A stretch of DNA of 64,000 nt, from positions 372,001-436,000 of the forward strand of contig NZ_JANLCK010000001.1 of NCBI RefSeq assembly GCF_024979315.1. The letters are read 5' to 3'. The stretch comes from Herbiconiux oxytropis (lineage in GTDB: Bacteria; Actinomycetota; Actinomycetes; Actinomycetales; Microbacteriaceae). How positions within the stretch are numbered: the first letter of the stretch is position 1; each line of letters starts with the position of its first letter. This document shows positions 49,496 to 57,646 of the stretch, one piece after another. The position numbers and the translations under genes are program-made. Under the pieces are notes generated by a model. The model was not told the origin of the DNA. It ran no database searches and saw nothing but the letters and a program-made list of their open reading frames with translations.

Positions 49496-50520
49496 GACTC
49501 ACTCCCCTTTCGCTTGGCGCGCCGTGTTCGGCTGAGGAACAGCACGCGGTCGAGCAGGATCGCACCGACGATGAAGATGCCGACGATGGCCTGCTGCCAG
49601 AGGCTCGGCACACCCAGCACCGGCAGCGCGGAGCTGATGGTGGCGAGGAAGAAGGCACCGAGGGCGACTCCCCAGATGGTTCCGGATCCGCCCACGATGG
49701 CGACCCCTCCGACCACCGCGGCGGCGACGGCCTCGAGCTCGTAGCCCGTGCCCACCCGCGCATCCCCGGTGGCGTAGATCGAGAGGTAGACGAGCCCGCC
49801 GAGGCCGGCCAGCGCGCCGCTCGTGACGAAGGCGTTGAGGGTGAGGCGCCGTTCGCTGAGGCCGAAGAGCTTGGCGGCCTCGGGGTTCGAGCCGAGGGCG
49901 TAGAGGTCACGGCCCGCGCGCCGACTGGTCATGAACCAGCCCACGATGAGCACCACGATCAGCACGAGGATCAGCAGCACCGGGATGGATGCCCACTGCA
50001 TCGTGCCGAGTGCCCGGAACTCCGGCGGCAACCAGCTCGAACGGATGAACTGCGGCCCGATCCAGAGGATGGCGATGCCGCGGTAGGCGTAGAGCGTGCC
50101 CAGCGTGATGACCAGCGACGGCACCTTGAGGAACGCCACGAGCAGCCCGTTGATGAGACCGAGGAACGCTCCGAGTGCCACACCGATCACCACGACCAGG
50201 ACGATCGGGATGCCCTCGACGTTCGCGAACAGCCAGCCCGAGGTGTACGTCGACAGGCACAGGATCGACCCGATCGACAGGTCGATGTTGCGCGTGATGA
50301 TGACGATCGCTTCACCGAGCGCGATCAGGATGAGGATGGTCGGCTGCCGCAGCAGCTCGCGCCAGCCCCCGTCGCTGAAGAGGAAGGTGGGCTGCACGGC
50401 CGTGGTCACCGCTATGAGCGCGACGATGAGCACCACGAGCCCGAACTCGCGTGCCCGCAGCACCTTCTGAAGGGGGGAACGCCCCGCCTCGATCGGGGGG
50501 ACGGTGTGCGTGACGCTCAT
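49492..50520 (-). CDS. rhaP: Rhamnose-type CUT2 ABC permease
   Basis: A 342-residue RbsC-family permease: AIVIITRNIDLSIGSILCLSTYTSG, SRRAGRDLYALGSNPEAAKLFGLSERRL. Charged KRKGSES tail. The ATG at 50520 overlaps the ATPase stop (ATGA), and its own stop overlaps the next permease start. It should form a heterodimeric channel with the neighbouring permease. Confidence 0.82.
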   Translation of the reverse strand: MSVTHTVPPIEAGRSPLQKVLRAREFGLVVLIVALIAVTTAVQPTFLFSDGGWRELLRQPTILILIALGEAIVIITRNIDLSIGSILCLSTYTSGWLFANVEGIPIVLVVVIGVALGAFLGLINGLLVAFLKVPSLVITLGTLYAYRGIAILWIGPQFIRSSWLPPEFRALGTMQWASIPVLLILVLIVVLIVGWFMTSRRAGRDLYALGSNPEAAKLFGLSERRLTLNAFVTSGALAGLGGLVYLSIYATGDARVGTGYELEAVAAAVVGGVAIVGGSGTIWGVALGAFFLATISSALPVLGVPSLWQQAIVGIFIVGAILLDRVLFLSRTRRAKRKGSES

Positions 50521-52037
50521 GCGGCGGTCTCCGTGCTGTTGTCGGCCGGGGCGTGGGTGGCGGCGTACATCACGTTCTCGGGGGTGGCTTGCTCGCGGGC
50601 GATCTCGGCCGTGATGCGGCCCTCGCGCACGACGAGCACGCGGTCGGCCATGCCGAGCACCTCGGGCAGCTCCGACGAGATCATCAGCACGGCGACGCCG
50701 GTGCCGGCGAGTTCGGAGAGCAGCCGGTGCACTTCCGCCTTGGTACCGACGTCGATGCCGCGGGTGGGCTCGTCGACGATGAGGATGGAGGGCTGGGTGG
50801 CGAGCCACTTGCCCAGCACCACCTTCTGCTGGTTGCCGCCCGAGAGCATCGAGGCCTCGGTGTCGAGAGCGTGCGTCTTCACCTGCAGGCGCGAGGCCCA
50901 GGTGCGGGCGCTCGGCTCCTCGAGCGAGCTGGTGATGAAGCCGAACTTCGACAGACTGTCGCGGATGGCGAGGGTGATGTTCGACTGCACCCCCGCATCC
51001 ATCGCCAGCCCCTGCTTGCGACGGTCCTCGGGAACGAAGCCCATGCCGAGCCGCATCGCGGCCGCCGGGTTCTTGGGCGGAACGGCCTTGCCGCCGATGC
51101 GCACCGAACCGGAGTCGTAGCGATCGACACCGAACACGGCACGCGCGATCTCGCTCCGGCCGGCCCCGACGAGCCCTGCGAAACAGACGATCTCTCCCGA
51201 GCGCACGGTGAAGCTCACGTTCTCGAACACGCCGACGCTGGTGAGGTCGGTCACCTCGAGCACCGCTTCGCCGACCGTCGTCTCCTGCTTCGGGAAGAGG
51301 TTCTCGACGCTGCGGCCCACCATCTGGCGGATGATCGCATCTTCGGTGGTCTCGGTGGTGGTGTTGGTGGCGATGTAGGTGCCGTCCCGCATCACGGTGA
51401 TGGTGTCGCAGAGCGAGAACACTTCGTCGAAGCGATGCGAGATGAAGATCAGGCCCTTGCCCTCGTCGCGCAGCTGGCGGGCGATGCCCATCAGCCGGTC
51501 GACCTCGACGCCCGAGAGGGCGGCGGTGGGCTCGTCCATGATGATCACCTTGGCGCCCACGGAGATCGACTTGGCGATCTCCACCACCTGCTGGTCGGCG
51601 ATCGAGAGGCCGCGCGCTTCGCGGTCGGGGTCGATCGGCACACCGAGTCGCTGGGTGAGCTCGCGTGTCTCACGGCGCATCTTCGCCCGGTCGAGCAGGC
51701 CGAGCTTCGTGTAGGGCTGGCGCCCCACGAAGATGTTCTCGGCCACCGTGAAGTCGGGGAAGAGCGTGGGCTCCTGGTAGATGACCGCGATGCCCGCCTC
51801 TTTGGCGTCGCGCGTGCTGTGGAAGTCGACGCTCTCTCCCTCGAGGGTGAATTCTCCGCCGTCGCGCTGATACAGCCCGCCGATGATCTTCACCAGGGTC
51901 GACTTGCCCGCGCCGTTCTCGCCGACGAGGGCGTGGATGCTGCCGGCCTCCAGGGCGAGATCGGCGCGCACCAGAGCGGCGACCGCGCCGAACGACTTGC
52001 TCACGCCGTCGAGCTGCAGAAGGGGGGCCTCGGTCAT
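50517..52037 (-). CDS. rhaT: Rhamnose-type CUT2 ABC ATPase
   Basis: A 506-residue protein with two ABC domains. Domain 1: GENGAGKSTLVKI, LSIADQQVVEIAKSI, VIIMDEPTAAL. Domain 2: GLVGAGRSEIAR (degenerate Walker A, normal in the family), LSGGNQQKVVLGKWL, LIVDEPTRGIDVG. All core motifs look functional. It overlaps the DUF4432 gene upstream (52034-52037) and the permease downstream. Confidence 0.88.
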   Translation of the reverse strand: MTEAPLLQLDGVSKSFGAVAALVRADLALEAGSIHALVGENGAGKSTLVKIIGGLYQRDGGEFTLEGESVDFHSTRDAKEAGIAVIYQEPTLFPDFTVAENIFVGRQPYTKLGLLDRAKMRRETRELTQRLGVPIDPDREARGLSIADQQVVEIAKSISVGAKVIIMDEPTAALSGVEVDRLMGIARQLRDEGKGLIFISHRFDEVFSLCDTITVMRDGTYIATNTTTETTEDAIIRQMVGRSVENLFPKQETTVGEAVLEVTDLTSVGVFENVSFTVRSGEIVCFAGLVGAGRSEIARAVFGVDRYDSGSVRIGGKAVPPKNPAAAMRLGMGFVPEDRRKQGLAMDAGVQSNITLAIRDSLSKFGFITSSLEEPSARTWASRLQVKTHALDTEASMLSGGNQQKVVLGKWLATQPSILIVDEPTRGIDVGTKAEVHRLLSELAGTGVAVLMISSELPEVLGMADRVLVVREGRITAEIAREQATPENVMYAATHAPADNSTETAA

Positions 52038-53041
52038 GTGCGGTTCACCTCGATCTCGATGGAGTAGCTCCGGCTCTCGCCGGGCTCGAGCCGGGGCAGG
52101 ATGCCGTGCTCGCGCGCGGCGGCCCTGCCCTGGATCTCAGGGGTGTTCGCGGGCTCCAGCCCGAGAACGAAGTGCTTGGTGGCGGTGAGCTTCCACTGGA
52201 AGACCGCCGGCAGGCTCTCGGAGTAGCGCAGGGTGAACTGCAGACCGCGGATCGGGTTGGTCACCCGAGCGACCCGCTCGTCGCCCGCGGTGTGCACGTA
52301 GACCTGCTCGCGGAAGCCGGCGGTGGGCTCGCCGATCGCGGCGCGCTCGGCGAAGCCGGCCACCGCATCCGGGTCTCTCGGTTCGACGCTCACGGCCGGG
52401 ATGTCGACGGTCGATCCGGTGTCGAGCAGGGGCCAGCCGAGGTTCACGTGGTAGAGCACCATGTGCGGGCTGGCGGTCTCGGCCTCGTTCGTGACGGTGT
52501 CGTCGACGACGAATGTGGAGGAGCCGACGCGCGAGGTGATGGTGCGGCGGAGCACGAGGTTCTCGCCGAAGACGGAGGTCTGGCGCACCTCGCCCACGAC
52601 GGTCACGGCCTCGGGGGTCGCGCTGGTCTCGATCAGGCGGGCCGAGAGATTGCCGATCGGTCCGTGCATCCCCACGACACCGTCCTCGTCGTCGGCGGGC
52701 GGGCCGAAGCTGTTCAGGCCGCAGGTGGTGACGAGGCCGCCGCCGAACGAGCGCAGCCAGCCGCGGCCCTCGGGCTCGTAGGCGTCGGGCCGGGTGAAGC
52801 CGGTCGAGGAGAGCCAGGCCAGCGGAAGGCCCTCGAAGGAGGCGGCGCCGATGTCGAGGCCGCGGTCTGGATGCACGTCGAACTCGAGTCCGCCGCCGTT
52901 CACCACCCGCAGACGACGGGCCCCCCGAGAGGGACCGTCGTCGTCGATGAAGCGGTCGACGCGGGCGACCTGATCGAGAGAGCCCGCGCGCAGGAGGGCC
53001 TCGTCGATCGGTGTGCCGTAGGCGGTGGTTGCGCTACTCAA
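52034..53041 (-). CDS. DUF4432 aldose-1-epimerase-like protein
   Basis: A 335-residue galactose-mutarotase-fold protein of the DUF4432 family: RRLRVVNGGGLEFDVHPDRGLDIGAASFEGLPLAW and GLVTTCGLNSFGPP are typical. FVLGLEPANTPEIQGRAAAREHG lies near the C-terminus. It probably interconverts anomers or binds the imported sugar. The only in-frame start near the family N-terminus is TTG at 53039-53041, which overlaps the stop of the preceding cupin gene. It is translationally linked on both sides. Confidence 0.83.
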   Translation of the reverse strand: MSSATTAYGTPIDEALLRAGSLDQVARVDRFIDDDGPSRGARRLRVVNGGGLEFDVHPDRGLDIGAASFEGLPLAWLSSTGFTRPDAYEPEGRGWLRSFGGGLVTTCGLNSFGPPADDEDGVVGMHGPIGNLSARLIETSATPEAVTVVGEVRQTSVFGENLVLRRTITSRVGSSTFVVDDTVTNEAETASPHMVLYHVNLGWPLLDTGSTVDIPAVSVEPRDPDAVAGFAERAAIGEPTAGFREQVYVHTAGDERVARVTNPIRGLQFTLRYSESLPAVFQWKLTATKHFVLGLEPANTPEIQGRAAAREHGILPRLEPGESRSYSIEIEVNRT

Positions 53042-54275
53042 CGGGACCGAGCTCCACGTTGCCGGGGCCGAAGTGCTTCAGCACCACGAGGTCGTCGGTG
53101 CTGCTGCGGTTCGTGATGGTCACTCCCGCCTGGGCCGCGGGGGCCGAGACGAAGAACTCGTCCTGGCTGAGCTGGCCGAAGCGGATGACGGTGGCCGCCT
53201 GCGTCTCGTGGCCGCCGAACGTGCCTGCGCCCTGCACCACGATGGCGCCATAGGCATCCTGCTCGGTGATGACGACGGTCTGGCCGGGGCGCACCGTGAG
53301 CTCCTTGGCGCTGAAGGCGTCGGAGCGGAAGACGATCCAGTTCTCGACGTAGGCCGAACCGCCGTCGGCCGCCGAGGCCTCGGTGGCGTAGGGCTGCATG
53401 AAGCGGTGGGGCACGAAGTCGGTGTCGACGTTCTTCTCCCAGTCGAGGAGGTCGATCAAGAAGTCGAAGTCGCCGTGATGCTCGTGCGGCACGTCCTTCC
53501 AGAGCAGTTCGGCGGGCACCTCGCGGTTGTTGCTCCACGACTCGCACATGCAGAACACGTCGCTCGCGGCCTGCGGCTCGTAGGTGCAGATGCTGGCGGG
53601 GGCGTGCAGCACTCCGGCCGGGATGTCCCAGCCCGTGCCGAGCCGGGTGCGGTAGCCGAGGGAGTAGTCGGTGATGCGGTTGTCGCCGCCCTCGATGAAC
53701 CGCTCGAGCCGCTCCTTGAGCTCGGCGCGGGTGGTGCCCGGCTGCAGGCCGAGGAACGAGATGGCCTGGTCGGCGGTGTAGTTGTTCATGTGCGGCGAGT
53801 AGTAGTAGGCCTCGGGCTTGCCCACCTTGCCCACCAGAGCGGCCTTCTCGTCGGAGTGGTGCACGTGGAAGGGCAGGGGCTGCAGGTTGTCGTAGAACTT
53901 CGAGTACATGGTCCAGCCGCCGAAGCGGTCCCAGAGCCGGTCGCCGATGACGTCGGCCTTGTGGTGCTCCACGAACTCGTCGAAGGGCAGCAGGCCGCCC
54001 TCGGGGTCGACCACGAGGCTCAACCCCTCGTGTGCTCCCGTGAGCGGACCGTTGTCGGCGCGGATGGTGCTGGCGAGCCACCGCTCGTCGATGCCCCCGC
54101 GGGTCTGCTCGAACGGGAAGTAGTCGTCGGGATGCAGGCGGATGCGTCGCCCGGGAGTGCAGAAGGCCCTCGGGACCCAGGCGGGGGCGAACCTCACGAC
54201 GCCTTCGCCTGCGGCGAGCACGCGGTCGAATGCGGCCGTCTGGGAGACGATGTTCTCGTAAGCCTCGGAGGTCAT
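53034..54275 (-). CDS. ManA-like cupin sugar isomerase or binding protein
   Basis: A 413-residue protein with a zinc-cupin pattern similar to class I mannose-6-phosphate isomerases: LPFHVHHSDEKAALVGKVGKPEAYYY (metal histidines and Glu), GWDIPAGVLHAPASICTYEPQ (third His). A second cupin domain occupies the C-terminus (LTVRPGQTVVITEQDAYGAIVVQGAGTFGG). First gene of the rhamnose array, so it may isomerise an early sugar such as lyxose/rhamnose-type pentoses or aldoses. The ATG at 54275 has only a weak ribosome site (AAGGG). Confidence 0.8.
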   Translation of the reverse strand: MTSEAYENIVSQTAAFDRVLAAGEGVVRFAPAWVPRAFCTPGRRIRLHPDDYFPFEQTRGGIDERWLASTIRADNGPLTGAHEGLSLVVDPEGGLLPFDEFVEHHKADVIGDRLWDRFGGWTMYSKFYDNLQPLPFHVHHSDEKAALVGKVGKPEAYYYSPHMNNYTADQAISFLGLQPGTTRAELKERLERFIEGGDNRITDYSLGYRTRLGTGWDIPAGVLHAPASICTYEPQAASDVFCMCESWSNNREVPAELLWKDVPHEHHGDFDFLIDLLDWEKNVDTDFVPHRFMQPYATEASAADGGSAYVENWIVFRSDAFSAKELTVRPGQTVVITEQDAYGAIVVQGAGTFGGHETQAATVIRFGQLSQDEFFVSAPAAQAGVTITNRSSTDDLVVLKHFGPGNVELGPVE

Positions 54276-54299
54276 CTTCGACACCCTTCGTCGTTTCAG

Positions 54300-54325
54300 G
54301 CGTCGCCGCAGAGGCGCGGCGACGC
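54300..54325 (-). promoter_or_regulatory. Leader hairpin in front of the rhamnose operon
   Basis: GCGTCGCCGC (54300-54309) pairs perfectly with GCGGCGACGC (54316-54325) around a six-base loop. It lies 24 bases before the first start codon, inside the leader of the predicted transcript. It could stabilise the 5' end or control translation. Confidence 0.5.
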
Positions 54326-54359
54326 TGCCGGTGATCGGGTTCAATGAACCACCCGGGGA

Positions 54360-54388
54360 ATGTAACACCGCGTTTTCGCGTGTGTCAA
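54360..54388 (-). promoter_or_regulatory. Predicted promoter of the rhamnose operon
   Basis: On the minus strand a perfect -35 TTGACA (54388-54383) is followed after 17 bases by TTACAT (54365-54360). The spacer contains CGCG-AAAA-CGCG, flanked by ACAC and GTGT, a plausible operator for the LacI or DeoR protein. Confidence 0.6.
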
Positions 54389-54500
54389 CGATTTGTGAGG
54401 AGACATATTCTCACCCCTGGAATCCGGGGCGAATCGCTCCGAAATGTTAGATAATGACGAGAGGTAACACGAACATCACAGACTTGTAACGGAGGCGGAG

Positions 54501-55256
54501 ATGCCCGGTCCCACCGAATCCGGCCGGCGGCGGGAGCAGCTGCTGGCCATCCTCGAGCGCGACAACATCGTGCGGCTGACGGAGGCCGCGAGCGACCTCG
54601 GTGTGTCGGTCATGACCATCCGTCGCGACCTCGCCGACCTCGAGGGCGAAGGAATGCTCCGCCGGGTGCGCGGTGGGGCGATCTCCGTCATCGGCCCGCG
54701 CCCCTTCGACGAACGCCAGTCCGAGCACTCCCGGGCCAAGGAGGTCATCGCCGAGAAGGCGCTCGCGCTCGTGCCCCGGTTCGGTTCGATCGCGTTCGAC
54801 GCCTCCACCACGGTGGGCACGCTGGCCGAGCGGCTGGGGCCGCGCTCCGGCCTCACGGTCACCACCAACTCCTACCCGACGTATGCGGTGCTGAAGGGCA
54901 CGACGGGGGTCACTCCCATCCTGATCGGCGGAGAGACCGAGGAGACCACCGACACCTTCGTCGGCCCGCTCGCGGTGCAAGCGGCGGAATCGCTGCGCTA
55001 CCTCCGGTTCTTCGCCTCGGCGAGCGCCATCGACTCCGGCTTCGGCACCACCGAGGTGTCGCTCGCCGAGGCACAGATGAAGCGGGCCTTCTTCCGGGTG
55101 TCGAAGGAGCTCGTCCTGTGCATCGACTCGTCGAAGCTGCAGCAGCAGTCGACCGCCGCCTCGTTCGAGCTCTCCCGGGCGTCCGTGCTCATCACGGAGC
55201 TCTCCCCCGCCGACCCGCGCCTCGACGACTTCCGCGACCTCGTCGAACTGCGCTGA
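54501..55256 (+). CDS. DeoR-family transcriptional regulator
   Basis: A 251-residue DeoR/GlpR protein. RREQLLAILERDNIVRLTEAASDLGVSVMTIRRDLADLEGEGMLRRVRGGAI is the winged helix-turn-helix; the C-terminal sensor starts FDERQSEHSRAKEVIAEKALALV and has the DASTT and TNS phosphate-binding motifs. GGAGGCGGAG precedes the ATG. It is divergent from the rhamnose operon over 225 bases and is probably its second regulator, sensing a phosphorylated sugar. GTAACAC recurs at 54362-54368 and 54464-54470 as a possible half-site. Confidence 0.9.
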   Translation: MPGPTESGRRREQLLAILERDNIVRLTEAASDLGVSVMTIRRDLADLEGEGMLRRVRGGAISVIGPRPFDERQSEHSRAKEVIAEKALALVPRFGSIAFDASTTVGTLAERLGPRSGLTVTTNSYPTYAVLKGTTGVTPILIGGETEETTDTFVGPLAVQAAESLRYLRFFASASAIDSGFGTTEVSLAEAQMKRAFFRVSKELVLCIDSSKLQQQSTAASFELSRASVLITELSPADPRLDDFRDLVELR

Positions 55257-55257
55257 C

Positions 55258-56307
55258 ATGTGGGCTCGGATCGTTCTGCTCGTCGCATGCGCGTGCGCTG
55301 CGCTCCTCGTGAGTGCTCCCGGCCTGTTGGGGCTGCAGCGTCAGCTCGTCTTCGCGCAGCTGATCGCGTTCCGCGGACTTCTCGCCCTCGGCTTCGCGGT
55401 GCTCGGCCTCGTCGGCGCGCTGCTGTTCTGGCTGCTCCGGGGCCGGGCTCGAACGGCGCGCCCCGTCGTTGCGGGCCTGGCCGCGATCGCGCTTCTCGCG
55501 GCGGGCGCTCACGTGGTCGTGCAGGCCGGGCGAGGCTTTGGATCGGGAGCCCGACCCGAGACGGCCGCGCGATCCGCCGAGGGTGAATCCCGATCCGCCC
55601 GCCCAGGCGCCGTTTCCACCGACCCCGCCACGAGCATCCGGATCCTCACCTGGAACACCTACGACACGGTCACCGCCGACGAGATCGCCCGCGTCGCCCT
55701 CGCCCAGGGTTCGACCGTGCTGACGCTGCCCGAGACCTCGCGCAGCACGGCCGAGTCCGTCGCCCGGGTCATGGATGCCTCGGGCCAGCCCATGCAGGTG
55801 TTCACGGCCGAGCGCGGCGACCCTTCCGACGTTCCACCGACGGCGATGCTCGTCTCGGAAGGGTTGGGCGACTACGAGGTCACCGGTGAACTGGGCGATA
55901 CCGGCACGATGCCGAGCATCGTGGCGCGTCCCGCCGACGGAACCGGCCCCGTGCTCGTCGCGGCGCATCCGATGCCCCCGCTGCCATCGATCATGACGTC
56001 GTGGCGAAGCGACCTCGGCTGGGTGCTGTCGCTCTGCGACGAGCCCGACCTCGTTCTCGGCGGCGACCTCAACGCGACGCTCGATCACCTCGGCCCGCTG
56101 GGCGGATGCTCGGACGCGCTCGGCGAGGCGGGCGCCGGCGCACAGGGAAGCTGGCCCACGTCTTTGCCGCCACTTCTCGGGGCCCCGATCGATCATGTGC
56201 TGATGACGGGCGACTGGCGTGCCGACGCCTCGGAGGTGCTCAGCGCTGAGGATTCCGCCGGCAGCGACCACCGCCCGGTCGTCGCCACCCTGCTCATCCG
56301 CGGCTAG
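55258..56307 (+). CDS. Membrane-anchored endonuclease/exonuclease/phosphatase (EEP) family protein
   Basis: A 349-residue protein with three hydrophobic helices in the first 90 residues, then an external EEP domain from about 125. Motifs: ILTWNTYD, TLPETSR (metal Glu), GGDLNATLDH (Asp and Asn), GAPIDHVL and SDHRPVV (catalytic Asp-His). EEP domains act as nucleases or as phospholipid/sugar-phosphate phosphatases. The topology is common in actinobacteria. The ATG follows the DeoR stop after one base, so the two are co-transcribed, though no functional tie to rhamnose is apparent. Confidence 0.87.
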   Translation: MWARIVLLVACACAALLVSAPGLLGLQRQLVFAQLIAFRGLLALGFAVLGLVGALLFWLLRGRARTARPVVAGLAAIALLAAGAHVVVQAGRGFGSGARPETAARSAEGESRSARPGAVSTDPATSIRILTWNTYDTVTADEIARVALAQGSTVLTLPETSRSTAESVARVMDASGQPMQVFTAERGDPSDVPPTAMLVSEGLGDYEVTGELGDTGTMPSIVARPADGTGPVLVAAHPMPPLPSIMTSWRSDLGWVLSLCDEPDLVLGGDLNATLDHLGPLGGCSDALGEAGAGAQGSWPTSLPPLLGAPIDHVLMTGDWRADASEVLSAEDSAGSDHRPVVATLLIRG

Positions 56308-56347
56308 AACGCAGTCGACCCAGCGACGACGCGCAGCTCAACGTGGG

Positions 56348-56782
56348 ATGAAGCCGAAAGAGTTCTTGCTGCGTTGCCAGGTGACCGGTACCTTTGGCAC
56401 ATTGCTGGCCCCAGACCCGGCCGGTGCGCAGATGACATTCACCGCGCCGAAGGGGTGCCCCGTGGACCTGATCTCAATGCCTGTCCTTCCTATCGATCTG
56501 GGTGACAGGGTCGCGTTCTCGCACGAGTCCAGGCGCTTCTTCATCACCCGCACCGGGGCGGACTTGTGGATCGTCGGGCAGCACGGAAGCGGCTACACGC
56601 TTGCGGTGCTGCAGCGGCTCGAGCTGATGCACTTCCGGTTGCACGGCCCGGGCATCGACCTGACGAGTGAGAGCTGGCTCCTTCTTCTTGCTCGTCTCGG
56701 TTGGCACGCGATGCGCACCGGAAGGCCCCTCAACCCGCCATCTCGACCAGGGTTCGCTGATCGTGAAGCGGGAGGATCGTGA
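56348..56782 (+). CDS. Hypothetical protein
   Basis: A 144-residue protein I do not recognise. It starts MKPKEFLLRCQVTGTF, has beta-rich segments (GDRVAFSHESRRFFITRTGADLWIVG) and ends in a helical region with ESWLLLLARLGWHAMRTGRP. There is no signal peptide or clear membrane helix. No strong ribosome site precedes the ATG at 56348. It is the first gene of the accessory-looking stretch, 40 bases after the EEP gene. Confidence 0.6.
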   Translation: MKPKEFLLRCQVTGTFGTLLAPDPAGAQMTFTAPKGCPVDLISMPVLPIDLGDRVAFSHESRRFFITRTGADLWIVGQHGSGYTLAVLQRLELMHFRLHGPGIDLTSESWLLLLARLGWHAMRTGRPLNPPSRPGFADREAGGS

Positions 56783-56830
56783 CCGGGGCCAGGCAACCTG
56801 GGTTCAGGTAGTCCGAGAAAAAGCCGACAT

Positions 56831-56865
56831 GAGGGCTTGCTTTATCGAGGCGAGGGCTTGCTTTA
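56831..56865 (+). repeat. 14-bp direct repeat upstream of a GAF-ANTAR gene
   Basis: GAGGGCTTGCTTTA occurs at 56831-56844 and again at 56852-56865, a period of 21 bp or two helical turns. It lies in the 185-bp gap before the GAF-ANTAR gene and could be a regulator binding site. Confidence 0.5.
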
Positions 56866-56967
56866 GTGTGGTGGTTCGTTCAGGTGTGAGGGCTAGGGTC
56901 GGTGGGTAGGTAGTCCTGGACCCAGGCCGCTCACGCCGGTGATCACCGGCACGGTCAGGAGGACGCC

Positions 56968-57615
56968 ATCACGTCGGCCCATGCAACTTCGCAGCCCGAT
57001 TTCTGTACACCCTTCGTCCAGACGCTTCCCGTCGACCGAGCAGCGATCTCCACGCTGGGTGCCCCGTTCGACGTCGAAACCGTCAGCACGAGCGACGACG
57101 TCGCTGCGCGGCTGAGTGAGATGCAGCTCGATGTCGGGGAGGGCCCCGGGTGGGAGTCTCACGCCACTCAAACCCCCGTTCTCGTTCCCAATCTCTCGGA
57201 GGCCAGTGCAGGCCGGTGGCCGCTATTCGTCCATGGGGTGTCAGGTCTTGACGTCAACGCGGTCTACTCATTGCCGCTCACCATCGGCACCCTTCGAATC
57301 GGCGCCGTCGATCTCTACGCCATGGCAACGAACACGCTCACACCTACAGCACTCGTCGAGGCGTGTGCTCTGGCTGTGATGACAGCAACCGATGTGCTCC
57401 GGCATGCCCTGGAACACCGGCACGACGCACCCGGAGAAGACGGCCCCCACTCTCGCCGCGAGGTGCATCAAGCGACCGGGATGGTTATCGCGCAGATGCG
57501 TGTCAACGCCGCGGACGCTCTGCTCCTCATCCGTGCCCATGCCTACGCCTCAGGTCGCTCGGTGAGAGAAACGGCGGCCGACATCACGGCCCGGCGAATC
57601 ACGCTGCAGCCGTGA
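56968..57615 (+). CDS. GAF-ANTAR protein with no ordinary start codon
   Basis: A frame of 215 codons encoding a GAF sensor domain (DFCTPFVQTLPVDRAAIST, VGEGPGWESHATQTPVLVPNLSE, IGTLRIGAVDLYAM) and a C-terminal ANTAR RNA-binding domain (VHQATGMVIAQMRVNAADALLLIRAHAYASGRSVRETAADI). Between the in-frame stop at 56911 and the GAF core there is no ATG, GTG, TTG or CTG. AGGAGG at 56957-56962 stands five bases before ATC at 56968, the best-placed start. The next ATG (57121) would cut through the GAF domain. Its paralogue at 63582 starts with ATG at an equivalent position. Either ATC is used, or the gene has lost its start. Confidence 0.65.
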   Translation: MTSAHATSQPDFCTPFVQTLPVDRAAISTLGAPFDVETVSTSDDVAARLSEMQLDVGEGPGWESHATQTPVLVPNLSEASAGRWPLFVHGVSGLDVNAVYSLPLTIGTLRIGAVDLYAMATNTLTPTALVEACALAVMTATDVLRHALEHRHDAPGEDGPHSRREVHQATGMVIAQMRVNAADALLLIRAHAYASGRSVRETAADITARRITLQP

Positions 57616-57634
57616 CCGCCCCAGACGCAGGGCG

Positions 57635-57640
57635 TAAGTT
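57635..57640 (+). promoter_or_regulatory. Candidate -10 box for a leaderless GAF-ANTAR mRNA
   Basis: TAAGTT ends six bases before the ATG at 57647, and no Shine-Dalgarno lies between. This fits the TANNNT-N6-ATG pattern seen at other genes of the window. Confidence 0.4.
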
Positions 57641-57646
57641 AGGCGC

